Source: CAZDUZ01 sp964508755 (GTDB lineage: Bacteria; Patescibacteriota; Dojkabacteria; SC72; JAFGCJ01). From it: a stretch of DNA of 26,788 nt. The stretch spans positions 1 to 26,788 of the forward strand of contig CAZDUZ010000009.1 of NCBI GenBank assembly GCA_964508755.1, read 5' to 3'. The position numbers and the translations under genes were made by a program. Under the pieces are notes generated by a model. It made no database searches, was not told where the DNA came from, and saw only the letters and a list, made by a program, of their open reading frames with translations. Below, one piece after another: positions 24,797-26,788 of the stretch (within the stretch, counting starts at the first letter, position 1; each line of letters starts with the position of its first letter).

Positions 24797-26176
24797 TTAC
24801 AAAGATTTGATTTCAATTGGAGCATATACATGACCGGTTAAATTTCGTGTTACTTCCGGAAAGACATAACCTTGTTTCGTTAGTGTAATTTTGTACATAC
24901 CATCCTTGAGTGGAATATTGTTCATGATCTGTCCTAAAATATTCGAAATTGCAGCTCTTACCGGGGCACCGTTCGCATTTTTAATGACACATACGACTCC
25001 AGACATAATCAAACCATTTACATCTTTTACTACTATGTTGATTGTGTTATTTTTCTCCTCAAGTCCAGGAATGGTCGTTGAGTACTCATGAATATTATCG
25101 TCATCAATTACAAGTACGGGAGGTAGTTGAGCATTTTCCTGTTGAACTGGATGGGCAGGGTGGAGGGGGTAAACGGGAGTGTTATCAGACGGAGGTGGTG
25201 GCACTTGATTTTGAGAATTGAGGGTATTTGAGATTGGTTGCTGAGGATTCACGAGTGGGGTTTGAGTCGAGTCCGCGACAGGTAAGACAGTAATACCCGG
25301 AGGAAAATTTCCTTCAGAAAAAGTGGCGGATGGAGAGGTTGCTGCAGCTGATATCTCTGTATCCCTTGATGAGCCAGGAGTTGTTGCAGAATTACCGAGA
25401 AGTATCGTTCCAGAAAGTGCTGATGTTTGCTCCTCTTGAGCTGACGTGGCTGACGTATTCATTGAGTGTACCTCCTTAGGTTGAAAAGATATGACGTCTG
25501 AAAACGTGGTTGAAGGGGCAATTTGGGTTTGGGTTGTACGATATGCAGGTGTATTGAACGGTGGTTGCTGAGTATTGAATGTTCCGATGGAACTCGATTG
25601 CGGGAGTGAATTACTTGTATCAAAAGATGGGAGATTGGTGACAACTGTTTGATTTTGAATAGATTTCGGTTCGGAAATAGTTTTGAGGGTTTCCTCGATT
25701 CGTTGCATATCCTGTATTTCGGTTCGTTCAACCTCAATGACTGAGGTGTCTGGACGTTTTGCATCGGTTGTTAACGGGGCAGAAACAAATACTCCTTGTG
25801 TTTGGGTAGGAGGTGTTATCGCATAATCTTTTACCTGCAAGGAGGATGCGTCGGTATTCATTGAAGGAACATATCCAGTCTTCTTCCACACTCTCTGTGT
25901 GGGTCGGTTAATAGCTGAAAAGTAAGCAAGTATCCATTTGTCGAGTGGTCTGTCTTGAATTGGAACGAGCCCTACCATGATTCCTCCTCCACCGATTATG
26001 AAGCTAATTGGTACAGCAATAATGCCGGGAATGAGTTTTTGCTGCATGAGAAACCAGAAAAACCAGGCAATAGCCAGACCGACAGCGATAAAAAGAAATT
26101 CCCTCAAAGAAAGGAAGTTTCCAAATAGTTTAAAGTCGACGCTCATAATCTCTTGTGGTACTGCGTGTGTTCTCAC
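24797..26176 (-). CDS. PrgI-family membrane protein with disordered linker and C-terminal beta-sandwich-like domain
   Basis: The protein has 459 residues from the chosen GTG. The first about 95 residues match the PrgI pattern: HAVPQEI, FLSLREFLFIAVGLAI, two membrane helices, then IQDRPLDKWILAYF and RPTQRVW. A Gln/Ser/Thr/Pro-rich, probably disordered segment of about 270 residues follows, then a C-terminal domain from about 375 (NIVVKDVNGLIMSGVV, ending with ITLTKQGYVF) like carboxypeptidase regulatory or Big-type beta domains. PrgI resembles the VirB3-like membrane partner of VirB4. The frame stays open to 26404, but that extension runs antisense to the divergent gene and lacks similarity to PrgI, so the GTG is preferred. 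It is the first gene of the secretion-like operon. Confidence 0.82.
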   Translation of the reverse strand: MRTHAVPQEIMSVDFKLFGNFLSLREFLFIAVGLAIAWFFWFLMQQKLIPGIIAVPISFIIGGGGIMVGLVPIQDRPLDKWILAYFSAINRPTQRVWKKTGYVPSMNTDASSLQVKDYAITPPTQTQGVFVSAPLTTDAKRPDTSVIEVERTEIQDMQRIEETLKTISEPKSIQNQTVVTNLPSFDTSNSLPQSSSIGTFNTQQPPFNTPAYRTTQTQIAPSTTFSDVISFQPKEVHSMNTSATSAQEEQTSALSGTILLGNSATTPGSSRDTEISAAATSPSATFSEGNFPPGITVLPVADSTQTPLVNPQQPISNTLNSQNQVPPPPSDNTPVYPLHPAHPVQQENAQLPPVLVIDDDNIHEYSTTIPGLEEKNNTINIVVKDVNGLIMSGVVCVIKNANGAPVRAAISNILGQIMNNIPLKDGMYKITLTKQGYVFPEVTRNLTGHVYAPIEIKSL

Positions 26177-26192
26177 TCTTGTGGATATCGGA

Positions 26193-26201
26193 TGATATAA
26201 T
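26193..26201 (+). promoter_or_regulatory. Extended -10 promoter for the divergent nucleotidyltransferase gene
   Basis: TGATATAAT is a perfect extended -10 element (TGnTATAAT) on the plus strand, with no good -35 box, as usual for this class. Its complement (TTATATC-like) sits 17 to 23 nt upstream of the PrgI-type GTG and may serve the minus strand as well. Confidence 0.5.
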
Positions 26202-26235
26202 GCGTTCGCCGTTAGTTTAGCAGAATTATCTTCAT

Positions 26236-26788
26236 TTGGTAACAGGAGCTTTCTCAGCGAGTCGACGTAGTATACTTTCTGTCGTACTACTTGCTGAGAT
26301 GTATGGAAGTCTACTTGATGAAAGAATCGCTGTGCGCCTTTTTGGCAGAGATACTGTTCACATCTTCCGCAAGCACTACTTCGAATTAGCACAAAACCCT
26401 GCATTCCTTGGCCGCGGAAATGTTCAGTCTGTCATAAAGAAACGGTCTATCTCGATGCAAAAGCTTAAGGAAGCTGAGGCTGTAAGTCGTATATACCGAT
26501 ATATACCTTGGGTCCTGTTTGTTGGAGTATCTGGATCAGTATCCTACTTAAACGCGGAACAAGACGATGATATTGATCTGTTTCTTGTTGTCAGTAGACA
26601 TAGACTCTGGATTACCCGATTGGTTGAATATGTTATGTTTCGTGCATTGAGCAAGAGGAGAGCATACAACGACACAATTGTAAGGGACAAATTTTGCGTA
26701 AACGCATATTTAAGTGAGCAGTGTCTCGATGTGAGTGAGTTTATGAAACCTGATATTTGCACTGCTTTGGAACTTGTGCAGATTAAAC
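26236..26788 (+). CDS. Nucleotidyltransferase-fold protein (3' end beyond window)
   Basis: This frame is open from 26221 to the window end. It encodes the Pol-beta-type nucleotidyltransferase pattern GVSGSVSYLNAEQDDDIDLF: the GS at 26533-26538 and acidic DDDID at 26563-26577, then a LWITRLVEYVMF helix and CVNAYLSE. Proteins of this type are frequent in CPR genomes; substrate and role are unknown. The start is uncertain: TTG at 26236 keeps the helical N-terminus (SRRSILSVVLLAEMYG), whereas the first ATG is at 26299. There is no clear Shine-Dalgarno for either. Confidence 0.75.
   Translation, partial: MVTGAFSASRRSILSVVLLAEMYGSLLDERIAVRLFGRDTVHIFRKHYFELAQNPAFLGRGNVQSVIKKRSISMQKLKEAEAVSRIYRYIPWVLFVGVSGSVSYLNAEQDDDIDLFLVVSRHRLWITRLVEYVMFRALSKRRAYNDTIVRDKFCVNAYLSEQCLDVSEFMKPDICTALELVQIK

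Noticed and set aside
26177..26404. N-terminal extension (76 residues) of the PrgI-type protein, containing four Cys
   Set aside because: It does not fit the PrgI pattern, lies antisense to the nucleotidyltransferase frame and crosses a promoter; the GTG at 26176 fits better.
1..26788. tRNA, rRNA, CRISPR arrays, transposase or integrase genes
   Set aside because: I looked through the intergenic stretches and found no cloverleaf consensus, repeat-spacer pattern or mobile-element gene; a tRNA scan was not possible here.

Overview
The window looks like a chromosomal segment of a Candidate Phyla Radiation (Patescibacteria) bacterium, possibly Microgenomates. The grounds are compact core proteins, many gene overlaps of 1 to 80 nt, few good Shine-Dalgarno sites, and a PrgI plus two-gene VirB4/TraC module of the kind common in CPR genomes. 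TGA is used as a stop codon (rpoB and dnaG), so the code is the standard bacterial one. The phylum is inferred from gene content; no 16S gene is present.

Left block (about 106-8605, all minus strand): a leftward run ftsK - rodZ-like HTH protein - dnaG - methyltransferase - ksgA - small membrane protein - WecA/MraY-like transferase. Spacing is from +39 nt to -13 nt, so this is probably one operon for chromosome segregation, cell shape, replication, rRNA modification and envelope lipid-linked sugar synthesis. A promoter directly at the ftsK ATG suggests a leaderless mRNA.

Centre (about 8640-17249, plus strand): a good sigma70-type promoter, a leader with an intrinsic-terminator-like hairpin, then rpoB-rpoC-rpsL-rpsG. 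rpoB and rpoC overlap by 80 nt in different frames. RpoB, RpoC and S12 each carry unusual residues at textbook positions: the rifampicin pocket, the metal-binding loop, and the streptomycin lysine.

Right-centre (17511-21683): rplY/ctc (bL25) on the minus strand with a near-leaderless promoter, divergent from the heat-shock operon hrcA-grpE-dnaK. The heat-shock operon has a recognisable CIRCE operator over its predicted start site. dnaJ does not follow; a long inverted repeat separates dnaK from the next, convergent block.

Right block (21719-26176, minus strand): a four-gene type-IV-secretion-like module consisting of a PrgI-domain membrane protein with a long disordered linker and a beta-sandwich-like C-terminus, a TraC-like N-terminal protein, a VirB4-like ATPase, and a 98-residue disordered protein. 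Divergent from it, and cut by the window end, is a nucleotidyltransferase-family gene.

No tRNA, rRNA, CRISPR array, insertion sequence or prophage was seen. The best candidates for something undescribed are the split VirB4/PrgI module with a short shared motif, the WecA-like enzyme lacking two aspartates, and the rpoBC leader hairpin.
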